Below are positions 15,973 through 24,149 of a DNA stretch of 37,439 nucleotides, piece by piece. Under the pieces are notes generated by a model. It saw only the letters and a program-made list of their open reading frames with translations. It had not been told where the DNA came from and ran no database searches. The stretch spans positions 1-37,439 of the forward strand of contig JAAUYR010000081.1 in assembly GCA_014805025.1 (NCBI GenBank), read 5' to 3'. The DNA is from Clostridia bacterium (GTDB taxonomy: Bacteria; Bacillota; Clostridia; Christensenellales; Borkfalkiaceae). Positions within the stretch are counted from its first letter, which is position 1. Each line of letters opens with the position of its first letter. The translations under genes were made by a program, and so were the position numbers.

Positions 15973-17160
15973 ATGAAAAACTTTATCTTTGTTTCACCGA
16001 ACTTTCCCACAAATTACCGTAACTTCTGCCGCGAGCTGAAAAATAACGGCTTCCGCGTGCTCGGTATAGGCGATTGCGCTTACGACGAACTTTTACCCGA
16101 ACTTAAAAGCTCGCTTGAAGAATACTACAAGGTATCCACGCTTGAAAACTACGACGAGGTTTACCGCGCCGTTGCGTTTTTCACGTTCAAGTACGGCAGA
16201 ATAGATTACCTTGAAAGCAACAACGAATACTGGCTGGAACGCGACGCAATGCTGCGCACCGACTTCAATATACCGACGGGCTTCCATACCTGCGATATTA
16301 AGGGTATAAAGTATAAGTCGGAAATGAAAAAGTACTACAAAAAGGCCGGAGTCAAGGTTGCGCGCCATTACATAGTAAAAACCCTTGCCGGCTGTAAGAA
16401 GTTTATCGCCGAGGTCGGCTATCCCGTAATAGTAAAGCCGGATAACGGCGTGGGCGCTAACGATACCCACAAGCTTTCGAACGAAACCGAGCTTAAAGCC
16501 TTTTTAAAGAACAAGCTTCCCGTAACCTATATTATGGAAGAGTTTATCGACGCGGAGGTCAACTCGTACGACGCTATTATCGACGCAAACGGCTTCCCCG
16601 TATTCGAGTCTGGCAACATAACCCCCAAATCGCTTATGGACGTCGTAAACGAAAACGGCGAGTGCGTACTCTATATCGATAAAGAGCTGGCGCCCGACGT
16701 TCGCGACGTCGGCAGAAAGACGGTAAAGGCTTTCGGGGTTAAGTCGCGCTTCGTGCACTTCGAGTTTTTCAGACTGCTTTCCGACCAGCATATCGGCAAG
16801 AAGGGCGAGGTTGTTGCGCTCGAAGTGAATATGCGTCCGTGCGGCGGAATTTCTCCCGATATGCTCAACTACGCAAACAGCACCGACGTTTATAAAATCT
16901 GGGCGGATATGATAGCTTTCGGCGGAACTTCGGTTCAGCCCGGCGAAAAGTTCTATTGCGGATTTGTAGGCAGGCGCACGGGTAAGGAATACGTTTATTC
17001 CGAGCAGGATATTATCGATAAATACGGCGCTAATTTAAAAACCGTAGGCAAGGTGCCCGACGCGCTCTCCGGGGCAATGGGCAACCTGATGTATATTGCA
17101 AACTTCGAAACCAAAAAAGAGCTTGACGAATTTTATTCTGAAACGTTATTGGTTAAATAA
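15973..17160 (+). CDS. ATP-grasp domain ligase (carbamoyl-phosphate synthase-like fold), substrate unknown
   Basis: 395 residues. An N-terminal pre-ATP-grasp domain (about 1-105, beginning FIFVSPNFPTNYRNFCREL) is followed by an ATP-grasp core. YPVIVKPDNGVGANDTHKL is the nucleotide-binding strand and loop, TYIMEEFIDAEVNSYDAI is the adenine-binding hinge, and HFEFFRLL with ALEVNMRPCGG supplies the metal-binding Glu and Asn. Such enzymes activate a carboxylate as an acyl phosphate and join it to an amine, as in peptide or amino-acid ligases. The acceptor is unknown. AAGG lies about eight bases before the ATG. It is the last gene of the hydrolase operon and is followed by a strong hairpin. Confidence 0.88.
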   Translation: MKNFIFVSPNFPTNYRNFCRELKNNGFRVLGIGDCAYDELLPELKSSLEEYYKVSTLENYDEVYRAVAFFTFKYGRIDYLESNNEYWLERDAMLRTDFNIPTGFHTCDIKGIKYKSEMKKYYKKAGVKVARHYIVKTLAGCKKFIAEVGYPVIVKPDNGVGANDTHKLSNETELKAFLKNKLPVTYIMEEFIDAEVNSYDAIIDANGFPVFESGNITPKSLMDVVNENGECVLYIDKELAPDVRDVGRKTVKAFGVKSRFVHFEFFRLLSDQHIGKKGEVVALEVNMRPCGGISPDMLNYANSTDVYKIWADMIAFGGTSVQPGEKFYCGFVGRRTGKEYVYSEQDIIDKYGANLKTVGKVPDALSGAMGNLMYIANFETKKELDEFYSETLLVK

Positions 17161-17176
17161 TATATATAATGTAAAT

Positions 17177-17210
17177 AGCCGCCGGCGGAAAATTCCGCCG
17201 GCGGCTTTAA
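17177..17210 (+). terminator. Intrinsic terminator of the hydrolase/ATP-grasp operon
   Basis: A 14-bp GC-rich perfect stem (17177-17190 with 17193-17206) with a 2-base loop; the T stretch after it is short (CTTTAAATTT). Confidence 0.8.
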
Positions 17211-17292
17211 ATTTAAAAAAATTAAAAGTTCTAAAACGCGTTTAATGCAAATAAGTTATTATACACATAGTTTTAGTTTTGCGGAGGCGGTT

Positions 17293-18768
17293 ATGCTTGA
17301 ATACAACGTTTACGAGGACATTGCCGGAAGAAGCGGCGGAGATATTTATATCGGCGTGGTAGGCCCTGTGCGTACGGGCAAGTCCACGCTTATCAAAAAG
17401 TTTATGACGGAGCTTGTCATTCCCAACGCGGAAGCCGGCAACTTAAAAAACGTAATGGTAGACGAACTGCCGCAGTCGGCTTCTGGCAAGTCGGTCATGA
17501 CGACCGAGCCGAAGTTCGTGCCTGCAAAGGCGGCGGCGGTAAAAATTGAAAACGCGACCGCAAACGTGCGGTTTGCCGACTGCGTAGGTTTTATAACCGA
17601 AGGCGCGTTCGGCTTTGAAGAGGACGGCAAACCTCGCCTTGTCAACACGCCTTGGAGCGAAAAACCCCTGCCGTTTACCGAAGCGGCCGAGCTCGGCACG
17701 GATAAAGTTATATCCGAGCACTCGACGATAGGCATATGCGTAACGACGGACGGCAGCATTTCCGATATCGCCCGGGCAGGCTATGTGAACGCAGAGGAGC
17801 GCACGGTTGCGCGGCTTAAAGCTTCGGGTAAGCCCTTCGTTATAATTTTGAACTGCGTCGAGCCGGAAAAGGCGGCGGCTAAAAAATTAAGGGAAGACTT
17901 AGAGGCCAAGTACGGCGTAACGACAATCGCGGCAAACTGCGAAAAGCTCACGGCGGAAGGACTTTTGAACGTCTTAAAGGCAGTTCTTTTCGAGTTCCCC
18001 GTAACGAGTTTCAACGTGGATATACCCGATTGGATGCGCTTTCTGCCTCCCGACAGCACGGCGGTTTGCGAGCTTTTGGAAAGAATAAAAGCCACCTCGC
18101 AGAGCGTATGTAAAATGAAAGACTGCGACGCGTTCGATAATATGCTTTCCGACTGCAAGTTCTGGAAGGGCGAGGTTTCGACGTCTTTGGACCTTGCAAC
18201 GGGCAAAGCCACCGTAAAGGCATACGTTCAGGACGGAATATTCTTCGATATGCTTTCGGAGATTGCAGGCGACAGTATATCCGACGAATACACGCTTATG
18301 CGTTACGTTCGCGGTTCGTCCGACGCAAAGCGCAATTACGATAAAATCAAGGACGCGTTCGAGTGCGCAAAAATCAACGGCTACGGCATAGTCCAGCCCG
18401 ACGACAACGATATGAGTCTGGAAGAGCCCAAGGTTATCCGTCAGGGCGGCAGCGTGGGCATAAAATTAAAGGCGACCGCGCCCAGCTATCATATAGTTAA
18501 AATAGACGTAACCGGCGAGGTCAGCCCCATAATGGGAACGGCCGCTCAGAGCGAGGGTATTGTTCAGGGAATGATGACCGGCTTCGAGAATAACCCCGAT
18601 GATATGTGGGATACAAACGTATTCGGCAAGTCTTTAAGGGGTATGGTAAAGGAAGGTCTTGCGGGCAAGGTTACCTGTATGCACGACGACACCAAGGCCA
18701 AGATGCGCCGCGCCATAACCAGAATAGTAAACGAGGGCAGGGGCGGAGTTATCTGCATAATACTGTAA
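17293..18768 (+). CDS. spoIVA: Stage IV sporulation protein A, spore-coat base-layer ATPase
   Basis: SpoIVA polymerises on the forespore surface using ATP and forms the platform for coat assembly. The 491 residues match the usual length of about 492. The N-terminus MLEYNVYEDIAGRSGGDIYIG leads to Walker A GPVRTGKST at residues 24-32. The TRAFAC-like domain runs to about 240, and the conserved C-terminus ends GGVICIIL. The ATG at 17293 is chosen over an in-frame upstream ATG because GCGGAGG lies just before it and the family start aligns there. It is monocistronic between two terminators. A mother-cell sigma-E promoter is expected; TATACACA at 17260 is only a weak match, so control is not shown. 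Its presence is the main evidence that the host makes endospores. Confidence 0.97.
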   Translation: MLEYNVYEDIAGRSGGDIYIGVVGPVRTGKSTLIKKFMTELVIPNAEAGNLKNVMVDELPQSASGKSVMTTEPKFVPAKAAAVKIENATANVRFADCVGFITEGAFGFEEDGKPRLVNTPWSEKPLPFTEAAELGTDKVISEHSTIGICVTTDGSISDIARAGYVNAEERTVARLKASGKPFVIILNCVEPEKAAAKKLREDLEAKYGVTTIAANCEKLTAEGLLNVLKAVLFEFPVTSFNVDIPDWMRFLPPDSTAVCELLERIKATSQSVCKMKDCDAFDNMLSDCKFWKGEVSTSLDLATGKATVKAYVQDGIFFDMLSEIAGDSISDEYTLMRYVRGSSDAKRNYDKIKDAFECAKINGYGIVQPDDNDMSLEEPKVIRQGGSVGIKLKATAPSYHIVKIDVTGEVSPIMGTAAQSEGIVQGMMTGFENNPDDMWDTNVFGKSLRGMVKEGLAGKVTCMHDDTKAKMRRAITRIVNEGRGGVICIIL

Positions 18769-18788
18769 CAAAATCAGTTTAAAACCCG

Positions 18789-18892
18789 TATAATACAGTA
18801 GCAACGGGCGTTACCGGCGCTCAGTCTACGACGGTAACGATTTGCCGAAATTTACGGCGGCGGAAGCAAATGCTTCCGCCGCCGCCAATTTT
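18789..18892 (+). ncRNA. Candidate small RNA downstream of spoIVA
   Basis: TATAAT at 18789-18794, with a weak GTAACA -35 match 18 bases upstream (18765-18770), would start a transcript near 18801. The next 90 bases hold a perfect 8-bp stem (18809-18816 with 18832-18839, 15-base loop) and then the terminator hairpin at 18856-18883 with its T run. Promoter, one internal stem and a terminator in about 90 bases is the layout of a small RNA. No known family is recognised, and the hairpins could simply be the spoIVA 3' untranslated region. Confidence 0.3.
18856..18892 (+). terminator. Intrinsic terminator after spoIVA
   Basis: A 13-bp perfect stem (18856-18868 with 18871-18883) with a 2-base AA loop, followed by a T run (18889-18894) that overlaps the stop codon of the convergent small gene. 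Confidence 0.88.
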
Positions 18893-19057
18893 TTATTCGC
18901 CCTGTTTGTCTTTTTCTTCGTCCGCATAGCCCACAAAGGCGTCGGGAACGGAAAGGTCTCCGTTGGCGTTAAACAGCGCCGCGTCGTTTTTTAGCCCTGC
19001 AATATACTGCAAATACTGCTCGTCGGTTATCTTTTTAATCTTATTTTTTTTACCCAT
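18893..19057 (-). CDS. Small 54-residue protein, unknown function
   Basis: The ATG at 19057 is preceded by GGAGG six bases upstream, a strong ribosome binding site, and this supports a real gene despite its size. The 54-residue product starts with a Lys-rich segment (GKKNKIKKITDEQY), then an amphipathic helix (LQYIAGLKNDAALF) and an acidic polar end (EEKDKQGE). No Cys, membrane segment or known motif is seen. A longer in-frame version from 19102 has no ribosome site and is less likely. It is convergent with spoIVA. Small basic-then-acidic proteins of this kind occur in spore-forming clostridia without known roles; a link to sporulation is only suggested by position. Confidence 0.65.
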   Translation of the reverse strand: MGKKNKIKKITDEQYLQYIAGLKNDAALFNANGDLSVPDAFVGYADEEKDKQGE

Positions 19058-19223
19058 AAAAAGCCTCCGCTCGTTTTTAATTATTATGAGCGCGGCTCGC
19101 ATTTTTTATACAGATTACCGTTTTCAGTCGTAAAAATTACCAAAAAATGGACATTGCCCCCCGAATATATCGTATTTAACCCAAAAAATTTTTAAAAAAA
19201 CTTAAAAAATCTTTGTAATTGTA

Positions 19224-19252
19224 TTTACTTTTTTTATTTTTTGGTGTAAACT
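19224..19252 (+). promoter_or_regulatory. Possible promoter of the large repeat-protein gene
   Basis: TTTACT (19224-19229) and TAAACT (19247-19252) are 17 bases apart in a very AT-rich stretch (19160-19300), about 65 bases before the start. The -10 match is weak, so the exact site is uncertain. AGAGGTG (19309-19315) is the ribosome binding site. Confidence 0.35.
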
Positions 19253-19318
19253 ACTTAATGAGTTGTAATATTTTCGGCTTAAATTTTATGTGGGAATAAT
19301 ACTCAAAAGAGGTGTAAA

Positions 19319-22270
19319 ATGGCTTACGACCAGTACGATGATGAAAGAGTGGTAACCACCGTCCCCAAGAAGGCGGACATAATTTTAAGAATCGAGCAGG
19401 AAATCGCTGCAAAGCAGGACGAGCTTTCAACCCGTTCTCAGGCGTCTTCCGCACGCATTGAAGAGGCGCTCGAACAAATTGCAAAGACCCGTGAGGAAAT
19501 CTTGCATATTGCTCGTCAGAACGGTGAAATTTACGATTCCATCAGGAATGACTACACATCGTTCAAGCGTGAGTTCAAGTATATCGCCATACAGAACGAA
19601 AGCGTTTTCAAAATTTTCAGCGATAAGCTTGGACAGCTCGAAGAAGAAATCGCAAGGATAAAGACGGACGTAGAACCCGTAGTTACCGAAACGGGCGAGC
19701 TCGATTACGACGCGCTTGCCGACAAGGTTGCCGCGCGTATCCCCGCACAGGAAGTTGCCGTTGCATCGGCAGTACCCGTCGAGGCTGCGGAAATCGACTA
19801 CGACGTTCTGGTGGACAAGCTTGTTGCGCGTATGCCCGTACAGGAAACGTACGTTGCCGCGCCTCAGAGCGTTCCCGTAACGGCCGACCTTCAAATCGAC
19901 TACGACGCACTTGCGGACAAAGTTGCTTCACGCATACCCGCACAGGAAGCGGCAGTTACTTCTGCAATTCCCGTTGAGGCCGTGGAAATCGACTACGACG
20001 CGCTTGCGGACAAGGTTGCATCTCGCATACCTTCTTCCAACACGGTTGTTGCCGCAGCTCCCGTAACGGCTGACCTTGCACTCGATTACGACGAGCTTGC
20101 AGATAAAGTTATTTCCCGTATCCCCGTACAGGAAGCCGTTTCGGCAGATTACATTGCATCAAAAGTTGCCGAGCAGCTGGTTATCCCGACTGTCGGCACG
20201 GCTCAGATAGATTACGATACTTTGGCTGAAAAGCTTTCGGACGTTCAGCCCACTGCAACCGTTGCGGGCGAAATCGACTACGAAGCACTTGCAGACAAAG
20301 TTGCAGAGCGTATCCCCACACAGCAGGCCGTTGTTGCCGGCGAACCGGCTTCGGTTACGGTCAGCGCGGAAATCGACTACGACTTACTTGCGGATAAGGT
20401 TGCCGAGCGTCTGCCCGAGCAGCACTATACCGAAACAGTTACGGGCGTTGACGTTGACTACGATTTACTTGCAGAAAAGGTTGCGGCGCTTATCCCGGCA
20501 GTTCAGTCCGGCGCGGCGGTTATCGCAGCACCTGCAAACGTGGAAATCGACGAAGAAGACCTTGCAGACAGAATTGCGCTTAAAGTCGGCGCTATCAAGG
20601 CCGAAGACTTCGACATTATCGTTGACGACGACGGTTGCAATTCCATAAGCAAGGAGCTTGCTGAAAAGCTCGACTACGACTATATAGCAGCGGCAGTTGC
20701 CGAAAAGCTTCGTCCGGCTATCGTTGACGAAGAGGACGACGCGGAAATCGACTACGACGAGATGGCCGCACGCATCAGCGAAAAGATTACCGTTGCAGGC
20801 GTAAACGAAGACGCTATTGCAGATAAAGCTGCTGCGGCGCTTTCCAACTACCTGCCTGAAATCGACGCGGACGAAATTGCCGACAAGGTTGCAAGCCAGG
20901 TAATAAGCGCGCTTCCCGAAATCAACGTTGATACGGACTATATATCCAGTGCCGTTTCCGAAAAACTTATTGAGAACCAGGCTGACCACGATTACGATAT
21001 CGTGCTTGACGAAGACAACCTCGAAAGAGTTGCCGAGCGCATCAGCCAGAATATAAAGGTTGCAGGCGTTGACGAAGACGCTATCGCTCAGAAAGCGGCG
21101 GCAGTTCTTTCCGAATACGTTTACAATACCGACGAAATTGCCGACAAGGTTGTAGAGCGTATGCCCGTTCAGACGGCGGAACCCGTCGAAGTTCAAACGG
21201 AAATCGACTACGACGCGCTTGCCGACAAGGTAGCCGAAAGGGTGGTGGAATCTTTTCCATCGGAAAACGGTAACGAGGTTAATTATAACGAAGTAATTAC
21301 CGAAGTTACCGAAAGAGTATCCCAGAATTCCGACGAGCGTTTCGACGATATTGCAAAAGAAATTTCCGAAATAAAGGAAATGCTTACAAGCGGTGACTAC
21401 GTAGTACGCGAGGTTGTGCGCGAAGAAGCCGCTCCCGTAGAAGCTTACGAAGAACCCTACGTTGCAGAAGAATCACTTGTTACCGTCAGCGAAGTAGTTG
21501 CGGAGCAGGAAGCAGCGGAAGAAGAAGCCGTTGAAGAAGAGACGGTTGAAGAAATAGTAGAAGAAGCTCAGCCCGTTGAAGAGGTTGTTGAAGAGCCTCA
21601 GCCTGTTGAAGAGGTTGTAGAAGAACCCGAAACCGAGGAAGAGGTTACCGAGGAAGCCGAAGAAGAAGGCGAAACCGAGGAAGAAACTCTCGAAGAGTTC
21701 ACTTACGACGATTTAACTTCCGGCGTTGACGTTGAGAATATGTCCTACGAAGAGCTTGAAGCGTTAGAGCTGAAAGGCGGCGTAGACTTTGCAAACATGA
21801 TGCGTTACAACCGCAGCTTCATTGCAAGAATTATTCAAAGCTCGGACGACCAGAAAGGCTATTACGGTTCTGTAAGAAACGCGCTTTTAAGTTATAAAAA
21901 GGTAAACTCCAACATTGCCTGGGGTGCAGAGCGCTTCCACAAGGGCAGAGAAACTATTGCACGCTTCAAAATCCGCGGCAAGACGCTTATTCTGTATCTT
22001 GCGCTTGACCCTGCCGAACACGAGTACAGCGTTTACCACCATAAGGACGTATCCGACAACAAGTCCGTTGCCGGCACTCCGATGATGATAAAGGTCAAGA
22101 GCCCTCGCGGCGTTAAAAAAGCTATAAGACTTATCGACGAAATGCTTTTGGCTCGCGGCGGTGAAAAGAGAAACGTGCCCGAGCGTGATTACGCGGCGAT
22201 GTATCCTTACGAAACCATTAAGGAGCTTATCGAAGACGGGCTTGTAAAAGACGTACGAAAAGACAAATAA
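19319..22270 (+). CDS. Large acidic repeat protein with coiled coil and conserved C-terminal domain, function unknown
   Basis: 983 residues, very acidic, with no signal peptide or membrane segment. Four zones are visible. Residues 19-120 are predicted coiled coil (RIEQEIAAKQDELSTRSQ onward). Residues 127-667 hold about 21 imperfect copies of a 15-residue unit with consensus EIDYDALADKVAERI, spaced 15-45 residues apart by Pro/Ala/Val-rich linkers (PVQEAV, VPVTAD). Residues about 690-810 are Glu/Val/Pro-rich, including a tandem QPVEEVVEEP. Residues about 820-983 form a compact basic domain (MMRYNRSFIARIIQSSDDQ, LLSYKKVNSNIAWGAERF, KTLILYLALDP, MMIKVKSPRGVKKAIRLIDE). Similar C-terminal domains seem to occur in hypothetical proteins of other gut clostridia, from memory only. 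The gene stands alone between terminators. A cytosolic scaffold or filament is one possible role; this is unproven. Confidence 0.85.
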   Translation: MAYDQYDDERVVTTVPKKADIILRIEQEIAAKQDELSTRSQASSARIEEALEQIAKTREEILHIARQNGEIYDSIRNDYTSFKREFKYIAIQNESVFKIFSDKLGQLEEEIARIKTDVEPVVTETGELDYDALADKVAARIPAQEVAVASAVPVEAAEIDYDVLVDKLVARMPVQETYVAAPQSVPVTADLQIDYDALADKVASRIPAQEAAVTSAIPVEAVEIDYDALADKVASRIPSSNTVVAAAPVTADLALDYDELADKVISRIPVQEAVSADYIASKVAEQLVIPTVGTAQIDYDTLAEKLSDVQPTATVAGEIDYEALADKVAERIPTQQAVVAGEPASVTVSAEIDYDLLADKVAERLPEQHYTETVTGVDVDYDLLAEKVAALIPAVQSGAAVIAAPANVEIDEEDLADRIALKVGAIKAEDFDIIVDDDGCNSISKELAEKLDYDYIAAAVAEKLRPAIVDEEDDAEIDYDEMAARISEKITVAGVNEDAIADKAAAALSNYLPEIDADEIADKVASQVISALPEINVDTDYISSAVSEKLIENQADHDYDIVLDEDNLERVAERISQNIKVAGVDEDAIAQKAAAVLSEYVYNTDEIADKVVERMPVQTAEPVEVQTEIDYDALADKVAERVVESFPSENGNEVNYNEVITEVTERVSQNSDERFDDIAKEISEIKEMLTSGDYVVREVVREEAAPVEAYEEPYVAEESLVTVSEVVAEQEAAEEEAVEEETVEEIVEEAQPVEEVVEEPQPVEEVVEEPETEEEVTEEAEEEGETEEETLEEFTYDDLTSGVDVENMSYEELEALELKGGVDFANMMRYNRSFIARIIQSSDDQKGYYGSVRNALLSYKKVNSNIAWGAERFHKGRETIARFKIRGKTLILYLALDPAEHEYSVYHHKDVSDNKSVAGTPMMIKVKSPRGVKKAIRLIDEMLLARGGEKRNVPERDYAAMYPYETIKELIEDGLVKDVRKDK
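19697..21319 (+). repeat. Array of about 21 degenerate coding repeats (consensus protein EIDYDALADKVAERI)
   Basis: Each unit encodes (E/D/Q)-(I/L/V)-D-Y-D followed by an amphipathic helix A-D-K-V-A-x-R-I. The closest copies (units near 19697, 19893, 19986, 20269, 20369 and 21199) keep the DNA form GAAATCGACTACGACGC. Later units (20800-21130) have drifted to VNEDAIADKAAAAL or DADEIADKVASQV. Spacers vary in length, so this is not a CRISPR or a simple tandem repeat. Confidence 0.9.
21569..21628 (+). repeat. Tandem 30-bp coding repeat (QPVEEVVEEP twice)
   Basis: Two adjacent 30-base units (21569-21598 and 21599-21628) differ at only a few bases and lie in the Glu-rich low-complexity zone of the large repeat protein. 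This is a likely site of copy-number change between strains. Confidence 0.85.
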
Positions 22271-22288
22271 TAAAACGATTTATGCGTG

Positions 22289-22325
22289 GGGGGTTGATTT
22301 AATTTATCAACCCCCTGAATTTTTG
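22289..22325 (+). terminator. Intrinsic terminator after the repeat-protein gene
   Basis: A 10-bp stem (22289-22298 with 22306-22315) around a 7-base loop, followed by a short T run (about 22320-22324). It lies right before the RNase J ribosome binding site; since I see no promoter between, some read-through into rnj is likely. Confidence 0.75.
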
Positions 22326-22347
22326 AACAACTATTTGGAGAATGATT

Positions 22348-24147
22348 TTGGAAAACCAACAAGAAAACCGCAACTCACAAAAGGGCGCAAAAAACCGCAA
22401 ACCGCGAATGCCGCGCAATAACGAGTTCAAGCAGAATAAAAAATCAAAATCAAGCGGTAACGAAAAGCAGAACAAGCGCCCCCGTAACGGGCAACGCGGC
22501 GGCAAGCCCGTAAAAATAATCTTTCTCGGCGGCGTTGGCGAAATCGGCAAGAATATGACCGCCTTGGAGTGCGGCGACGATATCATAATAATCGATGCCG
22601 GCGCAATATTCCCCACCGAGGAAACCCCCGGCTTCGACCTTGTCGTGCCCGATATTTCCTATCTTTTGGACAACGCAAAAAAGGTTCGCGGTCTTATTTT
22701 AACGCACGGTCACGAGGACCATATCGGCGGCGTTCCCTATCTTTTAAAGGAGCTTAAAGTTCCCGTTATCGGCACAAAGCTCACTTTGGCGCTCGTCGAT
22801 AACAAGCTGCGCGAGCACCGCATAAATGACGTAAAGGAAATAACCGTAACCCCCAACCAGACCGTTCAGCTCGGCTGTTTTAAAGTGCGTACCGTCAACG
22901 TAAACCATTCAATTGCCGGCTCGCTTGCGTTTGCAATTCAGACCCCTCAGGGCATAATCTTTCACAGCGGCGATTACAAAATAGATTTAACCCCCGTTGC
23001 CGGCGAACCTATCGATTTAAAAACCATATCCGACGTCGGCTCTTCGGGCGTGCTCCTGTATATGGGCGAAAGCACGAATATCGAGCGCGCGGGCTTCACA
23101 ATGAGCGAAACCGTAGTCGGCACAACGCTGGACAGGCTTTTCGGCGAGAACATCAAGCGCAGACTTATCATTGCAACTTTTGCCTCCAATGTGCACAGGC
23201 TTCAACAGATTATCGACCTTGCCGTTAAATACAGGCGCAAGGTTGCGCTTTCGGGCAGAAGTATGCTGAACGTCATCGAGGCCGCCGAAAAGATAGGTGA
23301 AATTAAAATTCCCGACGACGTTCTCGTGGATATAACGCATATCAAGAATATGCGCGACAGCGAAATCGTGGTAATTTCCACGGGCAGCCAGGGCGAGCCT
23401 ATGAGCGCTTTAACGCGTATGGCAAACGGCGATAGCTCGTACGTTACCGTCGGCGCAAACGATACGGTCATAATTTCGGCTTCGCCCATTCCCGGCAACG
23501 AAAAACCCGTTTACCGCGTTATCAATAACCTGTACAGAAAGGGCGCGGACGTCGTTTACGAAAGTCTGCAAAACATTCACGTATCCGGCCACGCTTGCAG
23601 GGAAGAGCACAAAATAATGCACAACCTGTTAAAGCCCAAGTTTTTTATTCCCGTTCACGGCGAGTACAGGCATCTTAAAAAGCACGCTCAGCTTGCCGAG
23701 GAACTCGGTATGCCCGAAAACCGCATAATGATACCCGATATCGGCAACTGTATAGAGATTACCCAAAAGGGTATGCGCAGGGTCGAAAGCGTGCCCTCCG
23801 GCTCGCGCCTTATCGACGGCGAGGGAATAGAGGACGAAAAGGCCAGCACCGTCATAGAGGACAGAATTCAGCTTTCGGAAGAAGGTCTGTTTATAGTATC
23901 GGTTGCCGTCAGCGGCGGCGAGGTTGTCGGCGAGCCTGCAATCAATTCGCGCGGCTTCGTTTTCGATTTCCACCACGATTACGACAGAGAAATCCGCGCC
24001 GTAATCAAGCGCGCAATAGACGGCTACGACCTTTCGCGCGGCAACGTTGACGGGTTAAAGCGTGCAATAAAGCAGAGTTTAAGAAATTATCTTTTAAAGA
24101 AGACAAAGCAGTCGCCCATGGTTGTGCCTGTGGTCGTCGAGTTATAA
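22348..24147 (+). CDS. rnj: Ribonuclease J, metallo-beta-lactamase ribonuclease
   Basis: RNase J is a 5'-3' exo- and endoribonuclease central to mRNA turnover and rRNA maturation in Firmicutes. The 599-residue protein starts at TTG 22348: GGAG at 22337-22340 is seven bases from this TTG but only one base from an in-frame ATG at 22342. The first 50 residues are a basic, Asn/Lys-rich tail (KGAKNRKPRMPRNN), probably disordered and RNA-binding. The catalytic metallo-beta-lactamase core follows with HGHEDHIGG (His120, His122, Asp124, His125), then the beta-CASP domain (STGSQGEPMSAL, IHVSGHACREEH, PVHGEYRHL) and a C-terminal domain. It heads a tightly packed operon with tRNA-modification genes, aroA and dinB. 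Confidence 0.95.
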   Translation: MENQQENRNSQKGAKNRKPRMPRNNEFKQNKKSKSSGNEKQNKRPRNGQRGGKPVKIIFLGGVGEIGKNMTALECGDDIIIIDAGAIFPTEETPGFDLVVPDISYLLDNAKKVRGLILTHGHEDHIGGVPYLLKELKVPVIGTKLTLALVDNKLREHRINDVKEITVTPNQTVQLGCFKVRTVNVNHSIAGSLAFAIQTPQGIIFHSGDYKIDLTPVAGEPIDLKTISDVGSSGVLLYMGESTNIERAGFTMSETVVGTTLDRLFGENIKRRLIIATFASNVHRLQQIIDLAVKYRRKVALSGRSMLNVIEAAEKIGEIKIPDDVLVDITHIKNMRDSEIVVISTGSQGEPMSALTRMANGDSSYVTVGANDTVIISASPIPGNEKPVYRVINNLYRKGADVVYESLQNIHVSGHACREEHKIMHNLLKPKFFIPVHGEYRHLKKHAQLAEELGMPENRIMIPDIGNCIEITQKGMRRVESVPSGSRLIDGEGIEDEKASTVIEDRIQLSEEGLFIVSVAVSGGEVVGEPAINSRGFVFDFHHDYDREIRAVIKRAIDGYDLSRGNVDGLKRAIKQSLRNYLLKKTKQSPMVVPVVVEL

Positions 24148-24149
24148 CA

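Noticed and set aside
17239-17267. Sigma-E promoter for spoIVA
   Set aside because: TATACACA matches the -10 only partly and there is no convincing -35; expected from biology but not supported by the bases.
20465-21196. A 243-codon open frame on the minus strand inside the large repeat gene
   Set aside because: It is produced by the biased codons of the acidic repeats on the plus strand, has no ribosome site, and its product is a repetitive Val/Phe/Asn-rich shadow.
19697-21319. Repeats that might be taken for a CRISPR array
   Set aside because: The units are in frame, degenerate, variably spaced and encode a protein motif; there are no unique spacers of constant length and no cas genes.
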